Assembly: GCF_040822085.1 (NCBI RefSeq)
Contig: NZ_CP162006.1
Coordinates: 4,650,001 to 4,714,000 of the forward strand
Direction: 5' to 3'
Source: Rhodoferax sp. WC2427
GTDB lineage: Bacteria > Pseudomonadota > Gammaproteobacteria > Burkholderiales > Burkholderiaceae_C
DNA length: 64,000 nucleotides
This document shows positions 1 through 8,876 of this stretch, one piece after another. How positions within the stretch are numbered: the stretch's first letter is position 1; the number at the start of each line of letters is the position of its first letter. Below the pieces are notes generated by a model. It did no database searches. It was not told the origin of the DNA and worked only from the letters and a program-made list of their open reading frames with translations. Both the position numbers and the translations under genes were made by a program.

Positions 1-897
1 GAGTGCAGGAACCTTTGAAAACGCTTCGGCGATGAAATCCATGAATACGATGGCCCGCTTCGGAAGAAGTCTGTTCGCAACGTAAATGACTTGAATGGGA
101 ACAGGCGGGGCGGCGTATTCCGTCAGTAACAACTGCAAATTACCGTTTTTCAGCCCTTCCTCGTACAGCCATTCCGGCCCATGCCCGATCCCTAGCCCTG
201 CATTGACAGATTCGCGGATGGCTTCAGGTGAGTTGACGCGAAGCCTGCCAGAGACGGGAACTTCGGTATCCCGGAAACGCCATGTGGCACCGGACGACAG
301 CAAGGTGTACACCACGCAATCGTGCCCGCGTAGATCATCGGGAGTACCGGGGACTCCGCGTTGAGCCAGATATCCCTTGCTGGCAACGCACACGCGTCCG
401 AACAAGCCTATCCGCCGCGCGCGCAGTGCGCTGTCTTCCAAATGCCCGATCCGAATCGCCAGTTCAGCCCTCTCATCGACCAGATTCACATAGCGGTCAT
501 TGATCTGGAGATCCAACTCCAACCCTGGATAGCGTTCCAGGAAGGTGGGCACATGGGGCAACACGAATGTGTGGGCCAGCGCCGTCGGACAAGCGACGCG
601 TAGCAATCCGGAGGGGTTGACGTTCTCCCTGAATGACGACTCTGATTCGTCCACGGCGTCAAGAATTCGCCGTGCTTCCGCGTAGTAGCGTTCCCCCTCG
701 GGCGTGAGGGCAAGCTTGCGCGTTGACCGGTGCAGCAGCCGCGTTTGCAGATGATCTTCCAGTGCCGCCACATAGCGGCTGACGTTTGGCTGTCCTAGCC
801 CCAGGTCGCGGCCCGCAGCGGAGAAACTGCCTGTCTCAACGGCACGAGCGAAGCATGTCATCCACAAAAAACGGTCCACGCGAAATCCTTGATTCAT
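1..897 (-). CDS. LysR-family transcriptional regulator (3' end cut by window edge)
   Basis: Reads leftward from an ATG at 895-897 for 299 codons and is still open at base 1, so only the last few residues are missing. The N-terminus carries the LysR winged HTH (FARAVETGSFSAAGRDLG, then QPNVSRYVAALEDHLQTRLL and HRSTRKLALTPEGERYY), followed by the periplasmic-binding-like effector domain, including the typical ERAELAIRIG and GLGIGHGPEW stretches. It is divergent from the SDR/GST pair at 1023-2672, which is the usual LysR layout, so it probably controls those genes in response to a small aromatic or electrophilic compound (inference). The 125-base gap between the genes contains two perfect inverted repeats, described separately. 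Confidence 0.93.
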   Translation of the reverse strand, partial: MNQGFRVDRFLWMTCFARAVETGSFSAAGRDLGLGQPNVSRYVAALEDHLQTRLLHRSTRKLALTPEGERYYAEARRILDAVDESESSFRENVNPSGLLRVACPTALAHTFVLPHVPTFLERYPGLELDLQINDRYVNLVDERAELAIRIGHLEDSALRARRIGLFGRVCVASKGYLAQRGVPGTPDDLRGHDCVVYTLLSSGATWRFRDTEVPVSGRLRVNSPEAIRESVNAGLGIGHGPEWLYEEGLKNGNLQLLLTEYAAPPVPIQVIYVANRLLPKRAIVFMDFIAEAFSKVPAL

Positions 898-913
898 GCA
901 ATTGAAGCATGAA
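893..913. promoter_or_regulatory. Inverted repeat over the lysR start, candidate autoregulatory site
   Basis: TTCATGC at 893-899 and GCATGAA at 907-913 are perfect 7-base arms around a 7-base AT-rich spacer, overlapping the ATG of the LysR gene. LysR proteins usually bind interrupted palindromes near their own start. A second, smaller symmetry (TGCAT-GA-ATGCA) lies near 947-958. Function is inferred from position only. Confidence 0.4.
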
Positions 914-975
914 ATATATTCAAATATACGATCTTATCCAATTCAATGCATGAATGCATAGTTCTCCCCACGGCA

Positions 976-997
976 GGTCAGCCAAGGTTGGCTGACC
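976..997. promoter_or_regulatory. Perfect 10-base inverted repeat upstream of the SDR gene
   Basis: GGTCAGCCAA (976-985) and TTGGCTGACC (988-997) are perfect complements separated by two bases, 25 bases before the SDR start. It could be an operator for the divergent LysR protein or another repressor, or an mRNA hairpin. There is no T-tract, so it is unlikely to be a terminator. Confidence 0.5.
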
Positions 998-1022
998 ATA
1001 AATAACCTACAGGAAAACTTTC

Positions 1023-1775
1023 ATGTCCCGATTGCAAGGCAAACGTACTCTCATCACCGGCGGCACCAGCGGCATTGGCCTGGAAACGGCCAAGCAGTTC
1101 CTCGCCGAAGGCGCACGCGTCATCGTCACCGGTGTCAACCCGGACTCCATCGCAAAGGCCCAGGCAGAACTGGGTAGCGAGGTTCTGGTACTGCGTGCCG
1201 ACTCAGCCAGTGTGGCCGCGCAGAAGACGTTGGCGCAAGCCGTCCAGGCGCACTATGGCCAGCTCGACATCGCCTTTCTCAACGCCGGCGTCTCCGTCTG
1301 GTTGCCAATCGAAGCGTGGACGGAAGAAATGTTCGATCGCTCGTTCGACATCAACGTCAAGGGGCCTTACTTCCTGATCCAAGCACTGTTGCCTGTTTTC
1401 GCAAACCCCGCATCGGTGGTGCTCAATACGTCGGTCAGCGCGCACATTGGCGCGGCGCATTCATCGGTCTATGCCGCAACCAAGGCTGCATTTCTGAACA
1501 TGTCGAAGACGCTTTCGGGTGAATTGCTAGCGCGTGGCATTCGCGTCAACGCCGTCAGTCCTGGCCCGGTTGAAACGCCGCTGTACGACAAGATGGGCAT
1601 TCCTGAGGCCTATCGCGATCAGCTCAACAAGGACATTGCCGCAAGCATTCCGTTTGGTCGCTTCGGCACGCCTGAGGAAGTAGCCAAGGCGGTGCTGTAT
1701 CTGGCTTGCGACGAGTCCCGATGGACTGTGGGCTCTGAAATCATCGTTGACGGTGGTCGCACTCTTAACGGCTGA
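1023..1775 (+). CDS. SDR-family NAD(P)-dependent oxidoreductase
   Basis: A 250-residue classical short-chain dehydrogenase/reductase. The Rossmann glycine motif TGGTSGIG is at about residues 12-19, NAG at 87-89, the catalytic Ser at about 137-139, and the YxxxK pair is Tyr150/Lys154. The C-terminus has the usual PGPVETPLYDK and SEIIVDGGRTLNG stretches. The full length matches the family. It starts at ATG 1023, next to an A/G-rich stretch, and is followed in the same direction by a GST, suggesting detoxification or modification of a carbonyl or quinone compound. Substrate and cofactor choice cannot be read from the sequence. Confidence 0.93.
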   Translation: MSRLQGKRTLITGGTSGIGLETAKQFLAEGARVIVTGVNPDSIAKAQAELGSEVLVLRADSASVAAQKTLAQAVQAHYGQLDIAFLNAGVSVWLPIEAWTEEMFDRSFDINVKGPYFLIQALLPVFANPASVVLNTSVSAHIGAAHSSVYAATKAAFLNMSKTLSGELLARGIRVNAVSPGPVETPLYDKMGIPEAYRDQLNKDIAASIPFGRFGTPEEVAKAVLYLACDESRWTVGSEIIVDGGRTLNG

Positions 1776-1885
1776 TTGCCGACGACATCTAAAGGACCAC
1801 ACCCATGCCGACTCTTTCTGCCAGCCTTTGAGCTATCACCCTCGGCCGGATTTCTCGAAGCCACACGGGTAAATCAGCCGCGATG

Positions 1886-1920
1886 CGCCCGCCCCACATG
1901 CGTGGGGGGCTTCTTATTTA
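1886..1920 (+). terminator. GC-rich hairpin with T-rich tail between the SDR and GST genes
   Basis: GCCCCAC and GTGGGGGGC can pair around a short ATGC loop (about 1891-1910) and are followed by TTCTTATTT. This resembles a rho-independent terminator or attenuator. It lies between two co-directional genes, so it may separate them or reduce read-through into the GST. Confidence 0.5.
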
Positions 1921-1934
1921 CAAGGAGCATTCCT

Positions 1935-2672
1935 ATGCCACAAACGCAATTGACACTCATCAGCCACCCTCTATGCCCGTTCGTTCAACGGGCGGCTATC
2001 GTCCTTCTGGAAAAGGGCGTGTCGTTCGCCAGGATCGATGTCGATCTCGCGGCCAAGCCGGACTGGTTTCTGGCGCTTTCGCCAACCGGTAAGGTGCCAT
2101 TGCTCAAGGTAAGCCAGGCGGATGGACCGGATGCCGTTCTCTTTGAAAGCATGGTGATCTGCGAGTATCTCGAGGAATCTCAGGGCGGCGCAGCGTTATA
2201 TCCTGTCGATGTACTGTCTCGTGCCCGGCAGCGGGGCTGGATCGAGTTCGGCACGGCAACCCTCGCCGAGGCCTGGCAGTTCCTCAACGCCAAGGATCGC
2301 CCGACCGCAGATGCAAAGCAGGCGGCGTTCCAGGACAGGCTCCAGCAGCTGGAAACGGTGCTCGTGGAAGGGCCCTATTTCGGCGGTGCCGCCTTCGGCA
2401 TGGTCGATGCCGTGTTCGCGCCCCTTTTCCGCTATTTCGACATCCTCGAGCCGACGGTATCGCAGCCGATCTTCGAGAACCTTCCCCGCGTCACAGCGTG
2501 GCGGGACGCGCTGGCAAGTCGACAAAGTGTTATTGCTGCGGTGACAGGAGACTATGCCGAGCGATTCCAGCAGCACCTTCGCCAGCATCAGGTGCTCCTC
2601 GCGCACAGACAGCTGGTTCACCACATGCCGGAGTCGGCCAGGGGCAGTCCACCTGATGGTTCGGCGACATGA
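1935..2672 (+). CDS. Glutathione S-transferase family protein
   Basis: 245 residues from ATG 1935, which follows a good ribosome site (AAGGAG at 1922-1927). An in-frame reading extends further upstream but runs through the hairpin, so this start is preferred. The N-terminal thioredoxin-like domain begins with LISHPLCPFVQRAAIVLLEKG (Cys-Pro-Phe-Val in the active region) and continues through PTGKVPLLKV and ESMVICEYLEE, the glutathione-binding ES-type signature. The C-terminal part is helical, as in the family. It conjugates or reduces electrophiles with glutathione in the cytoplasm. It probably works with the upstream SDR. Confidence 0.9.
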   Translation: MPQTQLTLISHPLCPFVQRAAIVLLEKGVSFARIDVDLAAKPDWFLALSPTGKVPLLKVSQADGPDAVLFESMVICEYLEESQGGAALYPVDVLSRARQRGWIEFGTATLAEAWQFLNAKDRPTADAKQAAFQDRLQQLETVLVEGPYFGGAAFGMVDAVFAPLFRYFDILEPTVSQPIFENLPRVTAWRDALASRQSVIAAVTGDYAERFQQHLRQHQVLLAHRQLVHHMPESARGSPPDGSAT

Positions 2673-2748
2673 CCGCTCCAAGTGCCAGTTAGCTCCTTTT
2701 TGAGCTCGCCGCGTGGTCGATGGGTGCGGCCCAGTGCCCGCGAGATGG

Positions 2749-2931
2749 CCCGGCCTGCTCCGGCGCGACCAGGTCTGGTTTATGGAGAAGCACCCGAACC
2801 AAAGCTCGTCGCTGTACCCGTTGCCCGACTTCAGCCCGCGCAAGAACGAAGCGCTGGAGCGCGGTTATCTGCAAGGGCGCTACGGCGCGCTGCCGCTCAT
2901 GCGCAACCAGGCTTTGGGGGTTACGGGCTGA
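2749..2931 (+). pseudogene. RloA-like AAA ATPase, C-terminal remnant
   Basis: Only the last ~60 codons of a gene remain, in the frame ending at TGA 2929-2931. The reading LLRRDQVWFMEK then SSSLYPLPDFSPRKNEALERG and YLQGRYGALP is what I recognise as the C-terminus of RloA/AAA15-type ATPases (the OLD-like ATPase of the RloA-RloB pair). There is no ATPase core upstream: the GST gene ends at 2672 and the sequence before about 2749 does not read as this family. The stop overlaps the ATG of an rloB fragment by one base, the normal operon junction. This is a deletion relic of a defence-associated gene pair. Confidence 0.65.
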
Positions 2932-3101
2932 TGGGGCGCGACAACCAGGCCAAAGACCGGCAGTTGCGTCGCAAGACAAGCAAAGAGGCGCAGCGTGCCA
3001 GTTACGCCCGCATCCTGGTCGTGACCGAGGGCAGCAAAACCGAGCCGCTGTATCTGGAGGAGAACCCTTCAGCGCACTGCACGAACTGGTCACGTTGCTG
3101 A
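2931..3101 (+). pseudogene. RloB-like protein, N-terminal remnant
   Basis: Begins at ATG 2931, overlapping the rloA-like stop, and reads MGRDNQAKDRQLRRKTSK, then ASYARILVVTEGSKTEPLYLEE. This is the characteristic RloB start, in which an EGSKTE-type motif belongs to the TOPRIM-like nuclease fold. After about 42 codons the similarity stops, and the frame ends at 3101 after 56 residues, whereas RloB proteins are about 200 residues or more. It is therefore a truncated, non-functional gene. The sequence from 3102 to 3200 holds nothing I recognise. Confidence 0.65.
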
Positions 3102-3200
3102 CCACGCTAAGCGCCTGAGCAGGTTCGATCACCGCGAACACGGGTTCCAACGCACGGCGGGCCGGGTGCCGTATGGCGAATGCAGGGCGAGATGCAGGCA

Positions 3201-3259
3201 GTTGCTATATTTATAGTAGCTGGTTACCCCCTTGGAATCAGCACAAGAGGCCGATTTTT
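3201..3259 (-). repeat. Dispersed two-hairpin intergenic repeat, copy 1 (reverse)
   Basis: Reverse-strand copy: GTTGCTAT, then ATAGTAGCTGG, CAGCAC and GGCCGATTTTT in the order expected for the complement of the family. The family pattern is AAATCAGCC, then AGCGCTTATTCCATAAGCG, then AGCTAC, an A-rich loop and GTAGC. This copy sits between the RloAB relic and the amylosucrase gene. Confidence 0.7.
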
Positions 3260-3404
3260 CTTAAATTCTTAGCACCGACACTGGTGTTTTCCCTGTGCCG
3301 CAGGCAGGCCATTCCGGCTTCAAATCCCTCTGCTTCAAAGCGCTTTGAACGGCGGGTTCCCGTACACTCGCCGCAGCTTTACCTACCCACCCACTCGCCG
3401 CACC

Positions 3405-5312
3405 ATGCTTTCCGTCGCACACCAAACCCAACTCGCCCACCAGCACGTCGTCGCCGCCCTCAAAGCCCGCCCCGAGGCCAAGGCGGCGCGCAAGGCCTGG
3501 AACGCATTTGCGGCCAGGCTGGACGCGCACTTTCCGCAACTGGTGAAAGAGCTGGCCCCGCTGTACGGCGCGCGGCCGGACTTTCTGGACTTCTTGGTGG
3601 ACCTGCTGTCCAAGGCCTTTGATGCCTGGAACGCCCGCCCCGCGGATTTGCAGGCACTGGATGTGCAGCGCGAGAAGAACCCGCGCTGGTTCCAGTCGCA
3701 AAAGATGCTGGGCGGCGTGTGCTACGTGGACCTGTACGCGGGCAACCTCAAGGGCCTGCAGAAGCAGATTCCCTACTTCAAGGAGCTGGGGCTGACGTAT
3801 CTGCACCTGATGCCGCTGTTCAAGTGCCCCGACGGCAACAGCGACGGCGGCTACGCGGTCAGCAGCTACCGCGAGGTGAACCCGGCCCTGGGCAAGATGG
3901 AAGACCTGCAAAACCTGGCCGCTGCGCTGCGCGCCGAGGGCATCAGCCTGGTGCTGGACTTCATTTTTAACCACACCTCCGACGAGCACGCCTGGGCCAC
4001 GGGCGCGGTGGCGGGCGACCCGCAGTACGCCGACTTTTACTACCTGTTCCCCGACCGCACGCTGCCCGACGCGTACGACAAGACCGTGCGCGAAATCTTC
4101 CCCGACCAGCACCCCGGCGCGTTCTCGCAGCTGCCCGATGGCCGCTGGGTCTGGACCACCTTCAACAGTTTCCAGTGGGACCTGAACTACAGCAACCCCG
4201 CCGTGTTTACCGCCATGGCGGGCGAGATGCTGGCCATCGCCAACCTGGGCACCGAGATCTTGCGCATGGACGCGGTGGCCTTTGTGTGGAAACGCCTGGG
4301 CACGGTGTGCGAGAACCTGCCCGAGGCGCACACGGTGATCCGCGCCTTCAGCGCCCTGGTGCGCATTGCCGCGCCCAGCATGCTGTTCAAGAGCGAGGCC
4401 ATCGTGCACCCGGACGATGTGGTGAAGTACATCTCGCCCGAGGAGTGCCAGCTCTCGTACAACCCGCTGCAGATGGCTTTGCTGTGGAACAGCCTGGCCA
4501 CGCGCGAGGTGAACCTGCTGCAGCAGGCGCTGGAGCAGCGCCACAACCTCGACCCCGACACCAGCTGGGTCAACTACGTGCGCAGCCACGACGACATTGG
4601 CTGGACCTTTGCCGACGAAGACGCCATCCAGCTGGGCATCCACGGCTTTCCGCACCGGCAGTTTTTGAACCGCTTCTACGTGAACCGCTTCGAGGGCAGC
4701 TTTGCGCGGGGCGTGCCGTTCCAGGACAACCCGGCCACCGGCGACTGCCGCATCAGCGGTACCTGCGCGTCGCTGACGGGTATCGAACAAGGCGACCCGC
4801 TGGCCCCGGCGCGCATTTTGCTGCTGCACAGCGTGGCCCTGAGCACCGGCGGCATGCCGCTGATTTACCTGGGCGACGAAGTCGGCACGCCCAACGACAA
4901 CAGCTACCTGAACGACCCCGCCAAGGCCGGGGACAGCCGCTGGGTGCACCGCCCGGCCCGCGTGCCGAGCCTGTACGCCCAGCGCAACAAGAAGAACACC
5001 GTGCCCGGCCAGATCTACCAGGGCCTGCGCCGCATGGTGGAGGTGCGTGCCTCGCTGGACGAGTTTGCCGGGGGCCATCTCACCGGTTTTCGGGCTGGCA
5101 ACCCCAGCGTGCTGGGCTATTTGCGCGGCACGCCGGGCGCGCATGTGCTGGCGCTGGCCAACTTCAGCGAGCAGCCGCAAAGCTGCCCGGCCATCGTCTT
5201 CAGCGCCCAGCCCGAGAGCGCGGTGGACCTGCTGACCGGCGAGACGTGCCACTTGCACGCCGGGCTGACGCTGGCGCCCTACGAGGTGCTGTGGCTGGAC
5301 TGCCGGGGCTAA
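3405..5312 (+). CDS. ams: Amylosucrase (GH13)
   Basis: 635 residues from ATG 3405, almost the length of Neisseria polysaccharea amylosucrase (636). An in-frame ATG at 3345 would add 20 residues with no family match. The enzyme makes alpha-1,4-glucan from sucrose and releases fructose. The GH13 motifs are all present: [11 protein letters not shown] (region I), LRMDAVAF with nucleophile Asp289, FKSEAIVHP with acid/base Glu331, and VRSHDDIGW with Asp396. All are offset by three from the reference enzyme. [13 protein letters not shown] and [18 protein letters not shown] are amylosucrase-specific stretches. The gene is monocistronic, has repeat copy 1 upstream, and overlaps the convergent glycosyltransferase by a few bases at its stop. 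No signal peptide is visible. Confidence 0.95.
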   Translation: MLSVAHQTQLAHQHVVAALKARPEAKAARKAWNAFAARLDAHFPQLVKELAPLYGARPDFLDFLVDLLSKAFDAWNARPADLQALDVQREKNPRWFQSQKMLGGVCYVDLYAGNLKGLQKQIPYFKELGLTYLHLMPLFKCPDGNSDGGYAVSSYREVNPALGKMEDLQNLAAALRAEGISLVLDFIFNHTSDEHAWATGAVAGDPQYADFYYLFPDRTLPDAYDKTVREIFPDQHPGAFSQLPDGRWVWTTFNSFQWDLNYSNPAVFTAMAGEMLAIANLGTEILRMDAVAFVWKRLGTVCENLPEAHTVIRAFSALVRIAAPSMLFKSEAIVHPDDVVKYISPEECQLSYNPLQMALLWNSLATREVNLLQQALEQRHNLDPDTSWVNYVRSHDDIGWTFADEDAIQLGIHGFPHRQFLNRFYVNRFEGSFARGVPFQDNPATGDCRISGTCASLTGIEQGDPLAPARILLLHSVALSTGGMPLIYLGDEVGTPNDNSYLNDPAKAGDSRWVHRPARVPSLYAQRNKKNTVPGQIYQGLRRMVEVRASLDEFAGGHLTGFRAGNPSVLGYLRGTPGAHVLALANFSEQPQSCPAIVFSAQPESAVDLLTGETCHLHAGLTLAPYEVLWLDCRG

Positions 5313-6301
5313 GAACGCTTCAATAGACTGCGGGCGATGTGCTTGGGGTGCAGCACCCGCAGCGCGCCGCCCCAGCCCGATAGCTGGCGGATGAAGGCCA
5401 GGCCTTCGCGGTAGTCGCGCCAGCCTTTCTGGCAGCACAGGTACATGTAGTCTTTGGCGCAGGCCTGCATTTCTGCCAGGCAGGCGGCCCGGTTGGCCGG
5501 GCTCAAATGCAGGGCCGGGTTGTCGCGCACCATCTGGATGGCCCGCAGGCCGTTGGCGGCATTGCGCTGGGCGTTTTTGATCTGCGAGGCGTTGTCGTCG
5601 TGCCAGCGGTAGCGGGTGATGGATTCGCTGGTGTAGACAAAGTCGCCCAGCAGCACCAGCCGCACCAGAAACTCGCGGTCTTCGGCCGTGCCCAGGCTTT
5701 CGTTGAACACGCCCACGGTGTCGATGGCCGCGCGCGCCACCACCAGGCTGGAGGGCTTGATAAAGTTGCCCTTGACCAGCCGGGGAAAGATGGTGGCGTC
5801 GATGCGGTAGCAGGCGGTGCCCGCAATCGGCATGCCGAATTTTTTGGACGGGTTGCCCCAGAAGTCGTCGTACAGGCGCTCATTGGGCACGTCGCCCGCA
5901 AACAAGCGGCCCGCGCCATAGGCCGCAATGGCCGAGGGCACCAGGGCCAGGGCGGCCACCAGGGTGGCAAGGTGGAACGGCTCCCAGATGTCATCGGCAT
6001 CCAGAAAGGCGATCCAGTCGCCGGTGGCCAGGCGGATGCCCTGGTTGCGGGTGGCCGAGATGCCGCTGTTTGTCTGGTCGTGCAGGCACACGGTGAAGGC
6101 GGTGGTGTTGTGCGCCATCCAGTCCCGGATCACCTGGCTGGTGGCGTCCTTGGAGCCGTCGTTGACCACCACCACCTGCACCGGGGGCAGGGTTTGCCGG
6201 GCGATGCTGTCCAGGGCATCGGTGATGAAGCCAGCAGCGTTATAAGCAGGTATCACCACCGAAATGCGGGCGGCGGCGGGTGAAACTGTTGTTTCGGGCA
6301 T
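5309..6301 (-). CDS. Glycosyltransferase family 2
   Basis: 330 residues from ATG 6301; an ATG at 6358 would add 19 residues that look unlike the family. GT-A fold: [31 protein letters not shown] and the metal/nucleotide-binding [10 protein letters not shown]. The C-terminal half contains [12 protein letters not shown], a typical GT2 acceptor-side motif. It transfers a sugar from a nucleotide donor, probably onto a lipid-linked cell-surface glycan, because a Wzx-type flippase starts divergently 140 bases away and a GT10 enzyme and an acyltransferase follow. Its stop overlaps the amylosucrase stop tail to tail. Confidence 0.88.
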   Translation of the reverse strand: MPETTVSPAAARISVVIPAYNAAGFITDALDSIARQTLPPVQVVVVNDGSKDATSQVIRDWMAHNTTAFTVCLHDQTNSGISATRNQGIRLATGDWIAFLDADDIWEPFHLATLVAALALVPSAIAAYGAGRLFAGDVPNERLYDDFWGNPSKKFGMPIAGTACYRIDATIFPRLVKGNFIKPSSLVVARAAIDTVGVFNESLGTAEDREFLVRLVLLGDFVYTSESITRYRWHDDNASQIKNAQRNAANGLRAIQMVRDNPALHLSPANRAACLAEMQACAKDYMYLCCQKGWRDYREGLAFIRQLSGWGGALRVLHPKHIARSLLKRS

Positions 6302-6440
6302 CAATTTCTTTCTCAAGACAAGGACAAAAGCGGCGTTGGGAATGATAGTCCCGGCCAAACGCCAAATCTGCCACAGTTCTGCGCATGGGCGGCTGCGCCA
6401 TCCCCTAAACTCGTTAGCTGTTTCCTATCCGGTAGCCGCT

Positions 6441-7880
6441 TTGTCCATTCGCAAATCACTCGTCTATTCCTATCTGGACCGCTATGCCAGCTTAGTGGTC
6501 AGCATTGTTTCCTCCATGGTGATTGCCCGCGTGCTGACGCCGGAGGACATTGGCGTCTTCTCCGTCACCATGGTGTTGATCTCGTTCGTTGCCACGGTCC
6601 GCGACCTGGGTGCCGGGCAGTACCTGATCCAGGAAAAGGAGCTCACCACCGACCGCATCCGCGCCGTCTGGGCCGTGCAGCTGGGCCTGGGGGTGTTTTT
6701 AGCCATGGTGGTGTTGGCCGCCAGCGTACCCGTCTCCACGTTCTACAAAGAGCCCCGCATGCTGAACATCATGCTGGTGGTGGCGGCCAATTACGTGATC
6801 AACCCGTTTGGCTCGCTTACCTATGCCTGGCAAATGCGCGAAATGCGCTTTGACACCCTGGCCATCGTGCGTTTCAGCTCCACCTTGGTCGGCGGCATCG
6901 TGGGGGTGGCCATGGCCTGGTTTGGCCACGGGCCCATCAGCCTGGCCTATGGCGCACTCGGCTCTACTTTGGTGAACGCCGGCATGGCCATCTTCTTTCG
7001 GCCCAAGGATTTTCCGTGGCTGCCGGGCACCAAGGAAATCCGCCGCGTGCTGGCGTTTGGTTCGCGCCTGACGGGGTCCAGCATCTTGCAGACGGTGGCC
7101 GGTAGCGCCCCCGAGCTGCTGCTGGGCAAGTTGCAAAGCATGACCGCGGTGGGCCTGTTCTCGCGCGCCACCGGGCTGGTGTCGATGTTCAACCGCATCG
7201 TGCTCGAAGGCATGAACGTGGTGGCGATTTCCTGGTTTGCCAAACAGTCCCGGCAAAACGAGAGCATCACGCCCGCCTTCCTGACGGCCACCTCGTACGC
7301 CAGCGCCCTGGGATGGGCCTTTTGCCTGGGGACAGTGTTCCTGGCCCACCCGACCATCCACATGATGTATGGCGACCAGTGGGGGGGCGCAGTGGACCTG
7401 ACCCGCGTGATCGCGCTGTCGCTGGCGGTCAGCCTGCCGTCCGCGCTATGCCATCCGGCGCTGATGGCGCTGGGCTCGGTTGACCGCATGCTGCGGGTGA
7501 CCACCTCCACCACCGTGATGACCGTGGTGCTGGTCGCTATCGGCTCGTACTTCGGACTGATGGCCATGGGCTGGTGCGTGGTGCTGGCCGCAGCCTTGCG
7601 CAGTTGGGTCTGGCTGGTCGCCGCCCGCAAGGAGGTGGACTTCACCTGGCCGGCCTTGCTGTCCCTGTCGCTGGGTAGCGCTGCGGTGGCAGGCGCCTCG
7701 GCCATCGGACCACTGTGCGCGTTTGTGGTGTACGGCCCCTATCCCACAGAGATCTGGCAGCCATTGCTGATGGGTGTGCCGACTGCTATGGTGGGGTTCC
7801 TGGTGGCGGTCATTGGGCTGAAACACCCGTTGCTGGACGAGCTCAAGCCGCTATGGGCCAAGCTGCGCACTTACCGGTAG
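6441..7880 (+). CDS. Oligosaccharide flippase (Wzx-type, MOP superfamily)
   Basis: About 479 residues if the TTG at 6441 is the start, giving SIRKSLVYSYLDRYASLVVS, the usual beginning of this family. The frame is open upstream to 6264, but that part overlaps the divergent GT2 start and does not look like protein. There are 12-14 hydrophobic helices and the RVLTPEDIGVFSV and VRDLGAGQYLIQ motifs of the polysaccharide-transport MATE-like proteins. It moves undecaprenyl-linked glycan units across the inner membrane. The start is uncertain because no ATG or strong ribosome site is present. It probably works with the GT10 gene directly downstream. Confidence 0.85.
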   Translation: MSIRKSLVYSYLDRYASLVVSIVSSMVIARVLTPEDIGVFSVTMVLISFVATVRDLGAGQYLIQEKELTTDRIRAVWAVQLGLGVFLAMVVLAASVPVSTFYKEPRMLNIMLVVAANYVINPFGSLTYAWQMREMRFDTLAIVRFSSTLVGGIVGVAMAWFGHGPISLAYGALGSTLVNAGMAIFFRPKDFPWLPGTKEIRRVLAFGSRLTGSSILQTVAGSAPELLLGKLQSMTAVGLFSRATGLVSMFNRIVLEGMNVVAISWFAKQSRQNESITPAFLTATSYASALGWAFCLGTVFLAHPTIHMMYGDQWGGAVDLTRVIALSLAVSLPSALCHPALMALGSVDRMLRVTTSTTVMTVVLVAIGSYFGLMAMGWCVVLAAALRSWVWLVAARKEVDFTWPALLSLSLGSAAVAGASAIGPLCAFVVYGPYPTEIWQPLLMGVPTAMVGFLVAVIGLKHPLLDELKPLWAKLRTYR

Positions 7881-7912
7881 TTCGCCAACTTATTCTTTAG
7901 TGGAAAGCACAC

Positions 7913-8872
7913 ATGCTCATCCGAATCGACAAAGACTGGGATTTTCCCGATGTGAAGCAACAGAGCCCCGGGTCGCGCCGCCAATGGGGGGGACACGAGT
8001 TCACCTTCGATCCGGTCAAAGAATGCGATCTGCTGGTGTCGTTAAATCCGCCCAATAAGGAAATAAAGGTCAAATGCCCGCCGGGGAATAAATGGCTATT
8101 CACCTTGGAGTCCCCGATTGAGCAATACCGGTGGCACACCGATTCATTTGAATACTTCGACAAGGTCTTCACGTATTGGGATGATTCGGTAGCCGCCAAT
8201 ATTGAGCACGAACAGACCGCATTGCCCTGGCATATCGGCAGGAGTTACGACCAGTTGGTGGCGTTGTCGCGTGAGCAAAGTCTGCAGGCTAAGAAAGAAG
8301 CGGTCTCGTGGGTTACCAGCAATGCCACCCACAAAGAAGGGCACAAGCTCCGGATGGGCTTCAAAGACCATTTGCTGTCCCAAAACTTCGATTTCGATCT
8401 TTTCGGCAGAGGATTCAGCCCCATCGATGACAAGTTTGACGGCATATTTCCATACCAGTACAGCATTGCCATCGAAAATTATGCGTGCAATGACTATTGG
8501 ACTGAAAAAATTGCCGATTGCTTTCTGTCGTGGACCATCCCCATTTACTGGGGCGCGAAGAATATCCTGAATTACTTCCCGGAACGGTCGATGATTTTGA
8601 TTGACCCTAGCGACCCTCAATCTGCACTCAAAAAAATCCGCGAGGCCATGGAAAGTGGCTATTACCACCAGAATCTGGATGCGCTTGCCGAAGCCCGGGA
8701 TCTGGTACTGAACAAATACCAGCTATTCCCCCATATCACCGGGCTCATTCAAAAATACGGCGTCCAGGCCGGGGCAGACAAACGCAGGGTGTACATTCCC
8801 AAAAACAAGGCGCACGGAGAAACCCGCAGCATTTCCTCCGTTGCCGCCAAGATTTTGCGCAGAATTCTGTAA
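7913..8872 (+). CDS. Glycosyltransferase family 10 (fucosyltransferase-like)
   Basis: 319 residues. The C-terminal half carries the GT10 signature: FPYQYSIAIENYACNDYWTE, then KIADCFLSWTIPIYWGA and a downstream ERSMILIDP. In the family this forms the GDP-fucose-binding part of alpha-1,3-fucosyltransferases. The N-terminal half is less conserved. GC content is visibly lower than in the neighbours (runs such as AATAAGGAAATAAAGG), suggesting transfer along with a glycan locus. It begins 32 bases after the flippase stop, likely in the same transcript. No GDP-fucose synthesis genes are nearby, so the donor sugar is not certain. Confidence 0.85.
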   Translation: MLIRIDKDWDFPDVKQQSPGSRRQWGGHEFTFDPVKECDLLVSLNPPNKEIKVKCPPGNKWLFTLESPIEQYRWHTDSFEYFDKVFTYWDDSVAANIEHEQTALPWHIGRSYDQLVALSREQSLQAKKEAVSWVTSNATHKEGHKLRMGFKDHLLSQNFDFDLFGRGFSPIDDKFDGIFPYQYSIAIENYACNDYWTEKIADCFLSWTIPIYWGAKNILNYFPERSMILIDPSDPQSALKKIREAMESGYYHQNLDALAEARDLVLNKYQLFPHITGLIQKYGVQAGADKRRVYIPKNKAHGETRSISSVAAKILRRIL

Positions 8873-8876
8873 ATTA

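Noticed and set aside
1803..1832. Eight-codon reading after a possible ribosome site between the SDR and GST genes
   Set aside because: Too short to support as a gene or leader peptide. It shows no regulatory codon pattern and is not placed against the hairpin as in attenuators.
3261..5438. A 725-codon open frame antisense to the amylosucrase gene
   Set aside because: The amylosucrase reading has all catalytic motifs. The antisense product is a His/Gln/Arg/Val-rich shadow with no domain.
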